DNA from: Monomorium pharaonis
Lineage: Eukaryota > Arthropoda > Insecta > Hymenoptera > Formicidae
Length of the DNA stretch: 64,000 nucleotides
NCBI RefSeq assembly: GCF_013373865.1
Contig: NC_050472.1
Span: forward strand, 12,919,913-12,983,912
Reading direction: 5' to 3'
A program made the translations under genes and the position numbers. This document shows, piece by piece, positions 25,925-39,540 of the stretch. The stretch's first letter is position 1; each line of letters begins with the position of its first letter. Below the pieces are notes generated by a model. That model saw only the letters and a list, made by a program, of their open reading frames with translations. It was not told the DNA's origin and searched no databases.

Positions 25925-26505
25925 GAGTGAGTCCCAGATGCGCACAGTAATAAACGGACACAGCAGGCTAAGTGAAACGGACACAGTAACAAACGGACAC
26001 AGACCAAACGAACACAGTAATGAACGGACACAGTAACAAACGGACACAGTAACAAACGGACACAGTAACCAACGGACACAGTAACAAACGGACACAGACC
26101 AAATGCGCACTGCACATGCGCACATGGAAAGTCGCAAACCCATGTGATGCAGTGAATGCTTTGTACGCACACACACACACACACACACACACACGCGGGG
26201 GGGGGTGCAAGGGGGGCCTTCGGCCCCCCTCCCGCACCCACCCCGTCCAAGTCGCTAACCTATGTAGACTCTGCTTGCAATGTACATGGATTGCATTTGG
26301 TCCGTGCGCATGTGCAGTGTGCACATTTGGTCTGTGTCCGTTTGTTACTGTGTCCGTTTATTACTGTGTCCGTTTATTACTGTGTCCGTTTATTACTGTG
26401 TCCGTTTGTTACTGTGTCCGTTTATTACTGTGTCCGTTTGTTACTGTGTCCATTTCACTCAGCCTGCTGTGTCCGTTTATTACTGTGCGCATCTGGGACG
26501 CTCCC
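25925..26505. mobile_element. Array C: palindromic foldback array with 8-bp target duplication
   Basis: CAATCGAA flanks both sides (25917-25924 and 26506-26513). Ends are GAGTGAGTCCCAGATGCGC and, inverted, GGGAGCGTCCCAGATGCGC. Arms are about 16-bp tandem units of the type CGGACACAGTAACAAA, mirrored in the right arm. The core (about 26129-26270) is the same as in arrays B, F and G but in the opposite orientation, with (AC)n, a G-run and a GGGGGGCC-TTC-GGCCCCCC hairpin. Confidence 0.88.
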
Positions 26506-26513
26506 CAATCGAA

Positions 26514-27060
26514 AACTCACATCAATATTATACATATAACAAAATTGCCATTAGATTTTTGATTATGATTTTAGTTTCTGAGATATTTTAACTAAAAGTG
26601 AATTTGACAGCTAAATTCCAGATAAAGCTTAGTAGCGGCGTGACATTTGCGCAGTGAAGTTTGGGTCATTTGCATCATGCAGCAGGATTCTTTATGTACT
26701 TGGCGTCGCGCCGCTACCGCGTCGCTTGATTCTCTTTGTTTTAAATCATTCTACTTAAATAATTCTCTCGCCTTCCCAATTCCATCCGCCCGTACCGAAC
26801 CTCTCCCTCTACCAATTTTCAAGGCTAGGTATTCGGCTATCAGAGCCGTCACATCCGTGTCGCATATGATTACTCGCCCGTTATTTTGCGTTGCCGTTTG
26901 GAAGGTAATTACGCCCATTCCGCGAAAGAGTGGTTTTAGTACGCTTTCTCATACCTGGCGCCCATCCTTTTCTATTTAAGTGAAATATACGAAATCACGA
27001 TCGCCCCGTCGCCCAAGCGACGTAGGGTGACGACACGGACAGAGATGAAGTTACTCGTCA
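26514..27060. other. Unassigned GC-moderate segment
   Basis: A 110-codon open frame lies at 26647-26979 but resembles no family I know. The segment is richer in G+C than its surroundings, which could mean an old LTR or LINE fragment. I assign no function. Confidence 0.3.
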
Positions 27061-29267
27061 CTCCTGAGCATGGTGCATCACCTACTTGGATTTCAAAATA
27101 TTTAGAAATTAATTTTTACGGAATCCTGACAATTTTTTAAAACTATTATACGACACATGAGATACGCCATTATAAATTTTGAAATTTTGATGTCAAATTG
27201 ATAATCAGCGACCACAAAAACCTCGAAATATTAACTTTTACGAAAATTAAAAAATTTTTGAAATTATTATTCGTCATATTGAATCAGCCATCTTAAATTT
27301 TCAAAATCTGACATCAAGTTCATAATCAGCGACCACAAAAACCCTTAATTCTAAAGCTAAGGAATTTATCGCATAAAAATGTTTATGCACAGATAGCGAA
27401 AAAGGTTGAAATTTTCAAATATTCGATCCGTTATATTGAGTCAACCATTTTTAATTTTGGAATTTTGACTTTAAATTCTTGATCAACACTTCAACAATCC
27501 CGAAAAAGTGACTTACTTTATATTTCTAAGTCTATATCACTGATAGCATTCTTGGCACAAGCGTATTTCTTGCCTGATACTTAAGGGATTAAAAGAAGTG
27601 ATTTTAAAAATAAAATCACTGAATTTGTTTTAAAATTATTATAAAGAGTATCTCAGGGAGAATATTGGCTCCAACACATTAGAAAATTAACATATTATGA
27701 TATTTTCATAATTTGTTTAAACAATGATTGTTTAAATAAATAATTTAAAAAATTGTTTTAATGTCTCAAATTTTTGATTTTATGCAATGGATCTACTAGT
27801 TACGAACCTACAATCGCTGATAATATGGCCACGGGCAAAAACCAATGTTCTTCTTGGGATATTATTTATAATAATTATAATAATTTGAAAACAAATTCAG
27901 TAATTTGAAAAATAAAATTGTACATGATTTTTAAATAATTTTTCCCGTGGAATCCATTTGTGTTATTATTTTTAACGACATTTATGACATTTTCGTAGTT
28001 TAAACGTTGAATGTTTAAGCAAATTGTCAAAACTTTTTTTCACACATTTAATCATATTTGAAACGTATGAAATGAATGGCACTGAATCGAACAACCTAGT
28101 TATTTACAATTAGTTGTGGACCTATGCGAGTTAATAAATTATTTTCTTGGTTTTTATTTCTAATTTTTATTTTGCATAAATTAATCAGAAAATTACATTT
28201 TAATTTATTTACACTAATTATACAAAACACTTTCGAAAAAATTTTCGCGGGCTCACACATTTTCCGGACGCTCTAAATTTTGGAGGATTTTAAAAAAGAT
28301 ATTCTGGGAAAGGAAGACGAATGCCTATATAGAAACTAACCGAAAAAGCTTATTGTAAGTCAAAACAAACAATACGCAATGACGTTAATAATTTCATATT
28401 TGTTTTCTCTTTTTTATTCGTTTGCACCTTTCACACAAGAATCAAAGAATGATTACTTAAAATTTGTAGTAAAATTTCTTTGAAACATTTTATACTTTTT
28501 TCACCTTTCTTCTAAGATAATTTTCTTCCGTAGAGCAAGGATGGATTTTCGACATTTTCAAACTTGATACCAGATACACTTTATCGTTATCGTTTACACA
28601 GAATTACACAACACGGCTTTTCATTACCCGAAACATCGGATTGGTTTTCAACTTACGCAGGTATTAACCTCTGAAGTAAAACCTTGTAAATTGTAATTCA
28701 ATCGCATAGAGATATTGTATAAATTAACAATATTATGCTATTTAAAATATTAAGTTTGCGCAATTATTACAACTTTCTTTTAGAAAAAAAAAGACTATTT
28801 AAAATTTATATTGCAGTTGATTATCAACCAAGATCAGTAGAACATATTTCACTTGTAAAAATTAAAGAAGAAAGTAAAAATGTGTGCCAGCTACGAGCGG
28901 AAATTATTTTTAAACCTTCTGAAGGTAACACATACACGTAATACGCAACATCTCAATAAATACAAATATAACTATATATAACCGAGTATAATAAACATAT
29001 GTAATGTTATATACCATACATATAACATAATATAACACATATAACATTATAATTTTTATAACTGTTATATTCGGTGTTTATTGGATAATAATTATTTCTG
29101 CATATATACATATACATTTAAAGTTATAAATTATATTTTATTATAGTTTATTGTTTTATGTATATAATTTATATTTTTTATTTTTGTATGTTTTAGATCA
29201 GAGTTGTAACTATAATATATTATCTTGGTCACAGGAACATGATTTGATTAATTTTGATTTAAGAAAG

Positions 29268-29364
<97 letters not shown>

Positions 29365-29566
29365 CTGACACAGATTAATGAAATATTTTGCTGAAACTTA
29401 ACAATTGCAATATTACATTAAAGTGTGAATGCTTTTTAAACGTTGAATCAGTATTAATTTTTAATGTGTGATATATGTGGAAATATTAAGAAACGGTTCT
29501 ACTTTCTCAGAATCAAAAAATTAATTTTTTTTTGCTCTATTTGATAGTATACCTTTAAGAATATCA
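27061..29566. other. AT-rich DNA with a degenerate three-copy repeat
   Basis: Between about 27115 and 27510 a block of roughly 110 bp recurs three times (marks: AATCAGCCATCTTAAATTTT, TTGATAATCAGCGACCACAAAAAC). Beyond it only weak open frames exist, such as 28735-28941, which I cannot assign. A (GA)n tract follows at 29271-29361. Confidence 0.45.
29271..29361. repeat. (AG)n microsatellite
   Basis: AG run interrupted once by CGAAAG. It yields a glutamate-arginine open frame that is not a gene. Confidence 0.95.
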
Positions 29567-29639
29567 CTCTAAATCAGAGGTCGGCAAGAAACTGTGCGAG
29601 GTTCGTAAATTGCGCGTGGCACTACGGGGCAAAGAAAAT

Positions 29640-29877
29640 TGTTAGAATGCTTGTGTAAATGTACACTTATATTGTAACGAGTACGCAGATGAGGTCGATG
29701 AGTGCTGACACTTAGTAGAAATAGAGCAGCGCGTAAAGGCGTAAGAATGAAGGGAATGTAGAAGAGAAGAGAACGCCATGCGGAACACATGTATTAAATA
29801 GTTATAAATATAAGAAAAAACAAAGGTATAGAAAACAATTATTCTACAATTAAATCCGCTCACCTCACATTTTAACA
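29640..29877 (+). repeat. Copia 5' LTR
   Basis: Begins TGTTAGAATGCTTGTG and ends CACCTCACATTTTAACA. It is 238 bp and matches the 3' LTR after removal of that copy's solo-LTR insertion. Confidence 0.9.
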
Positions 29878-29989
29878 TGCAGAGCGTGGTTCGAGTTTTG
29901 AGGCTGTATAAGTGCCAAGCAAAAAGAAAAGGAAATCGGAGTTTGGAGTGGTTGACTATGCAGGAAAAGTCGACACACGAGGCAAAGAC

Positions 29990-30622
29990 CAAGATGGCGA
30001 AGAACAAAATCACGATACCGGTGTTTGATGAAGAAAACTATGCAATGTGGAAAAAGAGAATTACAACATACTTGAAGTTCAAGAACTGCGCTGAAGTAAT
30101 TACACGTGAGAAGGCACCAGGTGATACTTCGACACGGGGTGAAAATGATCTGAAGGCAATTAATTATATCTATAGTGCAATCTCAGATAAACAGTTAGAG
30201 TTCGTGCGAGAAAACCACAGCGTGATATTATGAAGAAATTCGACGAAATGTACCAAAAACGGTCAACGGCTCTACAGATAATATGCAGAAACAAACTTGA
30301 AAAATTATAGTTGAAAGATTATCATGATTCAGCGACGTTTTTCAGTGAATTCGAAAAGGCAATAAATGATCTGAAAACTGCAAAAGCAAAAGTAAGTGAA
30401 AAAGAAAATTTAAATTATATGCTACGATACCCGAAAATTATAGTCATATTGGGTTCTACGATAATAATAGATGCTATGAAAAAAGAAGACCAAACAGTTG
30501 AATATGTTGACATTAAAATTTAAATGTCGGAATTAAAAAACAAGGAGGACGAGTACATGGGGAAGAAATCAAATACATTTGTTGCTAAAACTGGAAGAAA
30601 GAAAATGGAACATAAGTACTAT
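29990..30622 (+). pseudogene. Copia gag remnant
   Basis: The plus strand from about 29994 encodes a gag start with FDEENYAMWKKRITTYL, the Copia gag signature, then AISDKQLEFVRE. A frameshift near 30230 and a stop near 30310 break it; the next frame (30311-30523) carries DYHDSATFFSEFEKAINDL. It ends at the inserted CCCAGCA element. Gag builds the particle in active copies. Confidence 0.85.
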
Positions 30623-31553
30623 CCCAGCAAACACAGTTACATAACATCAATGTTGGCACAATAAAACGGGAAGTAACACGCAATATAATATGTGCGTTAC
30701 ATGTAACGTCTATGTTAATTGTAATTTCCCACTCATACAATGTTATAGTTATATTATATAAATATAACTATAACATGTAACTGAGATAAAACATAAATGT
30801 TATGCAACAATTATATTTTAATTATATGACTGTAATCTTATATTGAGATTAATGGTTTTATTAAATTTGTTATAAATTTGCAGACTAACCTCAATCTTGC
30901 AAACTGAATATCTGGAATGATCAATTACATATTATTGAAAATAATTACAAAATATAGCTGTACAATATTTTCTACTGCCAAATTGTAAATTTAGTACAAA
31001 ATTTAATGGAAAAATAAAAAGGATTGCCTCGGATAAAATAGATCTTGTGTCTCATGCAGCAAGACACAGCGATAAGACTTCCTTGGGCTTGGTAGATGGT
31101 CTGGATCGCGCTGAAACTCAGAATCGTCGCACCGTCGCGTTAATCACACTTAACAATTAAGTCAACACCGCTTGAGTACACCGGCACCATCACACTCGTT
31201 CTGCCAGAACACCGGCAGCGGATATGTATCGCGTCACGAAATGGCACTGCCAAAAGCTTTCTCGCGTAATTTAAATATAATATCAATATAATAGATCTGT
31301 ATTGCGCAATACGAATATTATATAAAATATTATATAATATCAATATAACTTCAATATAAAATCCGTTATATAAGTGTTGTTATGTTACTATTATTTCAAT
31401 ATTGCGAATAAATAACAAAAAAATGTAAAAATTAATATAAACGTTATATTGTACTCGGATAACAATCTAGATTGCATTAACACGATTGTAAGGTAACATT
31501 TGTTATCTCACATGTTACTTCTGTGTAATGTTGCGTCTATATTCTGTGCTGGG
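30623..31553. mobile_element. CCCAGCA-ended MITE inside Copia gag
   Basis: Ends are CCCAGCAAACACAG and, inverted, CCCAGCACAGAATATAG. Internal sequence is AT-rich with repeated GTTACATGTAAC-type palindromes and one GC-richer block (about 31040-31260). It lies exactly between gag and its zinc knuckle. No transposase. The target duplication is unclear, so I do not name a superfamily. Confidence 0.7.
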
Positions 31554-31555
31554 AC

Positions 31556-32050
31556 AGATGTGGCAAAACTAGACATATGAAAAAGGATTGTCATCATGGC
31601 GGCCAAGCAGACAAAGGCAAACAATGGAGGACCATCAACACATGGTTGAGGAAACACCGGAAGCCATTACATAAGGAATCAAGGAAGGGGACGCGGCAGC
31701 TATCGCGGCAATCCGGGAGGATACCGCGCTAATCAACAGCACGACTACGAGCCAGGATCGAGCGCGTGGATCACGATAGTGAAATGCAACATGGCGAATA
31801 AGGATGATCAAGGAAATAGGTTAGATAAAAGCGAAATTAATTGGCTATTAGATAACGGATGTACAGACCATATTATAAATAATGAAAGTTATTTCAATCA
31901 ATGTATTAAATTTAAAAAAGTAAATGTTTATTTAGATAATAAGAGTGTAGTTCAAGCTACAAGAATTGGTACATTTACAGTTATTAACAAGTTTAAAGCA
32001 TTCGGAAATAAAATGGAGATTAGGATAAATAACGTATATTATGTAAAAGA
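31556..32050 (+). pseudogene. Copia zinc knuckle and protease
   Basis: Directly after the MITE: CGKTRHMKKDCHHGG (the last part of a CCHC knuckle; its first cysteine falls at the MITE junction). A glycine/arginine-rich spacer follows, with a frameshift, then WLLDNGCTDHI (near 31845), the Copia protease active site with DNG in place of the usual DSG. The frame is then open to 32050, where a foldback element inserted. Confidence 0.85.
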
Positions 32051-32367
32051 CCCGTAGGAAAAAATTATGCAAAAATTACTACACAAAAAATTGCATATTT
32101 TTGTGCATAAATTTTTGCAGTTTTTACAGATTTTTATACAAAGTTTTTGCCTTCAGAATTTTTCTGTAGAATATTTTGCAGAATTTTATGAATCTTTTCT
32201 AAAACTTTTTGCCTTCAGAAAAAATTACATAAAATTTTGCAAAATTTTCTACAGAAAAATTCTTAAGGCGAAAACTTTGTACAAAAATCTGTAAAAACTG
32301 CACAAATTTATGCACAAAAATATGCAATTTTTTGTGTAGTAATTTTTGCATAATTTTTTCCTACGGG
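32051..32367. mobile_element. 317-bp foldback MITE inside Copia protease-integrase region
   Basis: Ends are CCCGTAGGAAAAAATTATGC and its exact inverse; the arms continue as near-perfect inverse copies for well over 100 bp, meeting in the middle. Flanking dinucleotide GA is present on both sides (32049-32050, 32368-32369), and removal of the element plus one GA restores the Copia frame. It carries no gene. Confidence 0.88.
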
Positions 32368-33027
32368 GATATGCATTCAAATTTACTTAGCTATAGAAGA
32401 ATTACGGATACTATTGTCTCTAAAGGTAAATTAACAAGAATACATAATAATTATAATAACCTTATAGCAGTAGCTTGGAAGAAAAAGAATTTGCATAAAA
32501 TAAAAAGTGAAATTGAATACATTAATGTAAGTGTTTCAAGTAGTAATAAAATCATAAGTCAAAAAGAGAAGTGGCACCGAATGTTGGATCATGTCAATTA
32601 TTTAAATACATTAAGTAAAAGACAATTATTAGAAGGTATATCAAATGAATTAAAGTCAGAATTCATGAAATGTAAAAAATGTATTGAAAATCAAATGCAT
32701 AATATACCATTTGAAAATCATAGAAATCTAGCAAAAGAAGTTTAAAAAATTGTTTATACAGATGTATGTGGAAATTTTCAAACAACAGGATTAAATGATG
32801 AAAAATGCTTTATTTTATTTATTGATGATTACAGTAAAATAGCTAAAGTTTATCCAATAAAATTTAAAGCTGAAGTTTTTGATTGTTTAATAGAATTTGT
32901 AAACGAAAGCGAAAACTTAACTGACAATATGCAATAACGGAAAAGAATATGTAAATAATCATATGTATAACTTTGCAAAAAAAAAAGGGATATCACTATT
33001 AATACGTATCCGACTTATATACATGAA
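32368..33027 (+). pseudogene. Copia pre-integrase and integrase core, part 1
   Basis: Contains KWHRMLDHVNYL (the gag-pre-integrase HxxxH region), CKKCIENQMH (zinc CxxC), then after a stop VYTDVCGNF and LFIDDYSKI (second catalytic region). A frameshift follows near 32925. The core stops at the TTAA insertion at 33028. Confidence 0.85.
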
Positions 33028-33438
33028 TTAAGGGGGCCGTCTACATTAGAGGGTAAAAAAATCGAATTTTTTTGCTTAAATTGATAGTATTTCATCCGTA
33101 GAACATGCCCCTAAAATCCCAAGTATAGATTCGAATTGTATCAGGTCGAAATAAGTACGTACAGTGCATGTCCCGAGCGCTCCGAGCGGGACGGCAAGTA
33201 AAAATCCCTAACGGTCTTTGAAAATGTGTATGCTGGCGGTCTTTGAAAAGATACCTGTTGGCGTTCTTAAAAGCATCATATACAGCGAAAGTGTAGTACG
33301 TTACACTGCGAGTACACTCTTTCAATGTGTTTTTGAACCGTATAGATTCAAATTGTATCAGCACGCGCGCGCGCGCACGTATTTTGTGTTTTCAGTGTTG
33401 AGTTATTTAGTTTTGTCAATTAATCAGTGATTATAAAA

Positions 33439-35461
33439 ATGGCTTCGTATCCGAAAAGAAAGAATGATATAACTCGAACGTCAAGGCCGAAGAAGAGACG
33501 ATTTCACGGAAATCAATTCAGCGATAAGAGCAACGAGTCCGTAGAAGAAAGCGCGTCGGCTCGTAAATTGACAACAGCTTCCAATGAAGATGTTTGTGAA
33601 ACTCACTTATTTTTATAGAATAATTGAATTCGTCAGTGTTTTCTCAGCCATTACGGATATTGTTATGTGTAAAGTTTGCAAGCGTAATATAACATTTGAA
33701 GAAGCAGGAAGCCGCAAGCTTGGTTTTAAAATTGCAGTTAAGTGCGCGTGTGATATTCGTTTTATTCATTCTGGGCCATTACGGCATACTGGTTATGAAA
33801 TTAATCATCGTATAGTGTTTGTTATGAGACTTTTGGGCATTGGTTTGCACGGTCTTAATTTATTTTGCGCTATGATGAATATCAGCAGAGGATTAAGTAA
33901 GAACACATACGAAAGAGTTACACAGCACATACGTGAAGCAACAAAAACTGTCTTTGATGCGATGTGTTTGAGATTTCGTGAAACAAGAAAGAGAAGAGAA
34001 TGAAAAAAAAGAGCGGCCCTGTAATGATTTCAAGGTCTCCGGCGATGGATCGTGGAAAAAGCGTGGTTTTACTTCCTTATACGGCGTGACAACGTTGATT
34101 GCTTACTACAGCAGTAAAGTGATCGATCTTGTCGTCAAAAGTAGCTTCTGTCAGTCGTGCGTAGCTTGGAGAGGTAAAGAAAACACCGAAGAATTCAAAG
34201 AATGGTACAAGACGCGCGAAGAGGAATGCTCATCAAATCATATTGGAAGTTCTGGCAAGATGGAAGTAGATTCTATGAAAGAGATGTTCTCTATTTCTGA
34301 AGAAAAGTATGGCGTACGCCACATAAATTACATAGGCGACGGCGATTCTAAGACGTTTAAAGCGCTTCTAGATTTGAATCCGTATGGAGATGATCACATT
34401 ATTGTCAAAAGCGAGTGCGTAAATCATGTAGAAAAGCGCATGGGCACTAGGCTACGTAATATAAAGAAGGAGAGAAAGCTCGGAGGCAAAGGAAAATTGA
34501 CGGATGCTTTTATAAAAAAAATTACAAAATATTACGGCCTTGCAATAATGAGAAATAGTGATTCTGTTGAAAATATGTGGCGTAATATTGTTGCGTGCCG
34601 CGTGTCGCCCGATACACCCCTGAAGCGCCAGTCAGCTGACGGACCGATCGATATTTTCGATCGGCCGGTTGCCGGAAGAATTTGTTATTAAAATAATTGA
34701 ATTGAACGGCTGGTTGCCGGGAAATATTTTGTAAACAAATATTGTAGACAGTTTAACGTCGGACTCCTGCCGAGGAGGACGTGTCACGCGCTTTCTCTGT
34801 TGCAATAAAGCTTTTTGAGTTCCATAGACGTTTTGATTTTCTTGACGCGAGTGTGTGTGTGAGTGCGGGAGTGTCTTTCGACGTTCCGACGCAACAATAT
34901 TATAGCAACATACTTGCATATGATTTCCACGAAAATGCAAGACATGAAAACTGCCTCATAGGAGAAACCAGCTGGTGTAAGTTTCGTCGCGCAGAAAGTC
35001 TCGGCCATAACTATATCCACCCAACACCTCTCCACAAGGATGTTGCTAACAATATATTACCTATATTTCAAGATCTGTCAAAGAAAGAATTACTTGAAAG
35101 GTGTTTAGGTGGATATACACAAAATGCCAATGAAAGTTTCAATGCGACGATTTGGCGATTTGCCCCAAAACACCTCCGTTGCGGCCGCAAAATTAATGAA
35201 ATTGCTGCTTACATAGCTGCTGGAATTTTTAATGAGGGCTATTTGTCGATTCTAATCATGTCATGCATGGAAATAATTATTGGACCAGTATGCAGAGATG
35301 TTGCGGATAGAATAAATGAAAATCGCATGATTAGCCAAAATCGTCATAGCAGATATGTTGCGCAGGAAAGGCGTATTTACGACAAACAACGGCTGTTAAA
35401 AAAGAATGAATTGTATGAGAACACTGAGGACATTTTATATGGAGCAGGGATAGCAGATTAA
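33439..35461 (+). pseudogene. Transposase of the TTAA element, disabled
   Basis: The likely start is the ATG at 33439 (MASYPKRK), with a basic N terminus. Frame changes occur near 33600 and 34000, and a solo LTR splits it at 34589. Recognisable blocks: CKVCKRNITFEEAG, GINxxNLFCAMM-like segment, KVSGDGSWKKRGF (first Asp), CQSCVAW, YIGDGDSKTFKAL (second Asp), ECVNHVEKRMGTRLR, then after the LTR GGYTQNANESFNATIW (Glu). This Asp-Asp-Glu pattern is that of the Mutator-like transposase domain common in insect genomes. The C terminus is complete to a stop at 35461. At least two frameshifts plus the LTR make it inactive. Confidence 0.85.
34589..34896 (+). mobile_element. Solo LTR (TGTTGC...GCAACA) inside the transposase
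   Basis: Ends TGTTGCGTGCCGCG and CCGACGCAACA, flanked on each side by ATAT (34585-34588, 34897-34900). AATAAAG lies near 34803. Excision with one ATAT rejoins the transposase reading region. It belongs to the same end-type as the solo LTR at 10500-13120 and the Gypsy LTR at 56417. Confidence 0.85.
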
Positions 35462-36083
35462 TCGAAAAGTACGGATAAACAATCATTAGCAAGCTTTTAT
35501 CAACCTTTTTCTTTGATCGAAAACTTTAAATGCGTTTTTCTCGCAATCACTTTTTTCGAAACTGCGTACACGATTAAAAAAAAACTAATGGACGGATCCA
35601 CTTCTATTTTTTTTTAATTAAAGATTATTAAATTATCTTCTGTGTCAACCTAAAATATAAATTAAAAGTCATGTTAAAAGAAAAGTTATTTTTAAAAAAG
35701 TCAAAAATTTTTCACAAAAAATCAATTTTCTTTTTCAAAATGCCATTTTTATAAATTTTTTATAATAAATGTATGGCTTTCTTAGGTTCACTTAAAAGCT
35801 ATACTCATAAACTTTACAAAAAACTTTGGTTTTCTTCTTTCAGTCGATTCTAAAGGATGTTATTCTGTACGCAGTGTGGAAGGAATTTTTTAAGGTAGTT
35901 GTGCATTTTTGCTTACAACTTATAATTAAATAAATAAAATTTTGTAATAAAAATTGTTTTGAATATCTAAAGACATGCACAATAAGTGATACAAATCGCA
36001 GAAAGATCTATTGCTTAGTTTCATTAGAAAAAAATCATAAAAAAGTGCTTAATTTTGGCCTCCTAATGTAGACGGCCCCTTAA

Positions 36084-37348
36084 ATGTATCAGCTGAACAA
36101 TTTAACAGAACCAATATGAATATATCTAAATGTTTATTAACTGAAGCAAATGTAGAAAAAGAATATTAGTCAGAAATAGTCTGTGCAGTTACTTATTTGA
36201 AAAACTGTACCTTAGCAAACGCTATTGAAAAGAAAACCTTATGAAATATTTTTTAAAAGAAAGCCAGAGGTAAAACACTTGCGTTTATATGCAAAAGTAA
36301 AGTTTTTGTAAAGATACCAGAACAAAAGAAAACGTCAAAATGGGACAAGAAGGCAGATCTAGGGATTTTGCTAGGTTATAGCAATGTAAGATATAGGGTA
36401 CTGATAACTAATAAAATAATTACTACTAGACATGTAGATATTATAAAAGAAAATGTAAAATGTATTGGCTTAAATGCAAATGAAATCGGACAATGAGAGT
36501 AACACTGAAAATAGTAGAAATGAAAGGTCGGATAACAGTGAGGAAAGAGACTCAAACTCAAAGTTAGGTAAAACTAAAATTGAAATAAATAAAGGTAAAA
36601 GTAAAAATAATAACATAAATGTGAAATAAGATCTAAGCGTGAAAGAAATCAAACTCAGAGATATGATAATTATTATAAACAAACAATTGTGTTTATGTAA
36701 ATTATGGTAGCGCAGATATACCAAATACATTTGAGGAAGCGATAGAAAGCGATGAACGTATATATTGGAAACAAGCTATGGGTAAGAAAATTAATTGTTT
36801 AAAGAAAAACAAGACTTAGGATCTAATAGAAAATGTACAAAATAAAAGGGCTCTAGATGTTAAATAAATATATACAAAAATGTATGATACTAGGTATAAA
36901 GCTAAGCTAGTTAGGGAATTTCAATAGACCGAAATAGTTAAGGATATATATTGTTTTGTAGCAAAAATGCAAACTTTGAAAATTCTATTAGCATATTGTT
37001 GTCAAATAGAATTAAAAATAGAGCAAATGAATGTAGAAATAGCATTTCTTAATAATAAAATAAATTCTGAAATATATGTACAACAACCAAAAAGTTATGA
37101 AGACGATACAAATAAAATATGTAAGTTAAAGAAGGCGTTGTATGGTTTAAAAGAAAGTGAGCATGATATGAACTAGCTTAGATAACTTTTAAAAAACTCT
37201 AGGATTTAAGAAAAGCAATCTAGATTACCATTTATATACAGTAGCCGATAGAGAAAACACTATATACTTAATAATATTTGTTGATGATCTATTAATTTGC
37301 GGTAAAAATAAAGAAGAAATTAAGTAAAAGAATATCTTGGCATTAATA
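36084..37348 (+). pseudogene. Copia integrase end and reverse transcriptase, part 1
   Basis: After the TTAA site the Copia body resumes with an integrase C-terminal block (KKTSKWDKKADLGILLGYS), then RT: WKQAMGKKINCLKKN, YKAKLVREFQ, and 36967-37176 with MNVEIAFLNNKINSEIYVQQP and KLKKALYGLKES. The catalytic FVDDLLICG lies near 37275. Many stops and frameshifts are present. The region ends in VKEYLGI at the LINE 3 insertion. Confidence 0.85.
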
Positions 37349-37514
37349 GTTAATTAGTTCTTTATTTTGCTTTCTCTCAGGGTTACAATTCATTACTACA
37401 AAAAACATTACAAAAAAATCACCTTATATACTAACTTATTCTATCTTATAACTAACTTATCCTAGAAGTGCTTCCGCATGCCATTCGCCTGTTCATGCCT
37501 CAACACTTCACTCT

Positions 37515-37553
37515 GTATACACATACACACACACACGCGCGCGCGCGCGCGCG
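37515..37553. repeat. (AC)n(GC)n tract in LINE 3 3' UTR
   Basis: Alternating purine-pyrimidine run (ACAC then CGCG), a sequence type able to adopt Z-DNA. Confidence 0.85.
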
Positions 37554-38192
37554 CCTTTTCTAGATCAGGTTCTTTCGCTTCCTCTTGCTTTATTATACTT
37601 TCTCCCAACTTTTTACTTATCCTACAATCATCTATATTCTAGTCAGATACATCTCTATTCTTTCTTTATCATTCATTCTCTTTCACTCTCTTCCCCCTCC
37701 TCTTCATTTTTTCCATCTCCTATTCATTTCTCCCGCCTTTCCTTTTCCACCAACCTCATCCACCATTCCCCCTCCCCCTCATCTTCCAACACCCTGCCTA
37801 CCTCCTCTTGCCAACTTCCTCCTCCCTCTGCTCCCCAATTTCTACACGTTTTCCATACGTGTTTTCAACTTTATTTCTCCTCCACATAACCTACACATCC
37901 TCTCTTCTTCCACCTCCCAGTACTTACTCTCCCTTATCTCATTCCGTAGTCTGAATCTCGCTACTCTTTGCCACCTACTTTCTCCCCCTTTTTTTCAAAT
38001 ATCCTGGAATTCCTTCACTTTTAATTTTTCTGTACCATCTATTATACCTCGATTCCCTTATCTTCTCCTATCTGTCCCCTCTCTGCCTTTTTTCCCACCC
38101 GTTTTCCTTTTCTCTTCCTTTCCTTCATCCCTACCTCTTTACTCTAAAAAAATTCCTTTTTTTCCTTCTCCCATCCCACTCTAACCTTTCCT

Positions 38193-39540
<1,348 letters not shown>

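Larger units (their letters stand above)
33032..36079 (+). mobile_element. TTAA-flanked DNA transposon (Mutator-like domain / Kolobok type)
   Basis: TTAA lies at 33028-33031 and 36080-36083. Inverted ends are GGGGCCGTCTACATTAG followed by AGG. At 3.05 kb, including a solo LTR, it contains one transposase remnant. TTAA duplication with this protein type is what I would expect of Kolobok elements; the superfamily label needs a profile search. It split the Copia integrase. Confidence 0.8.
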
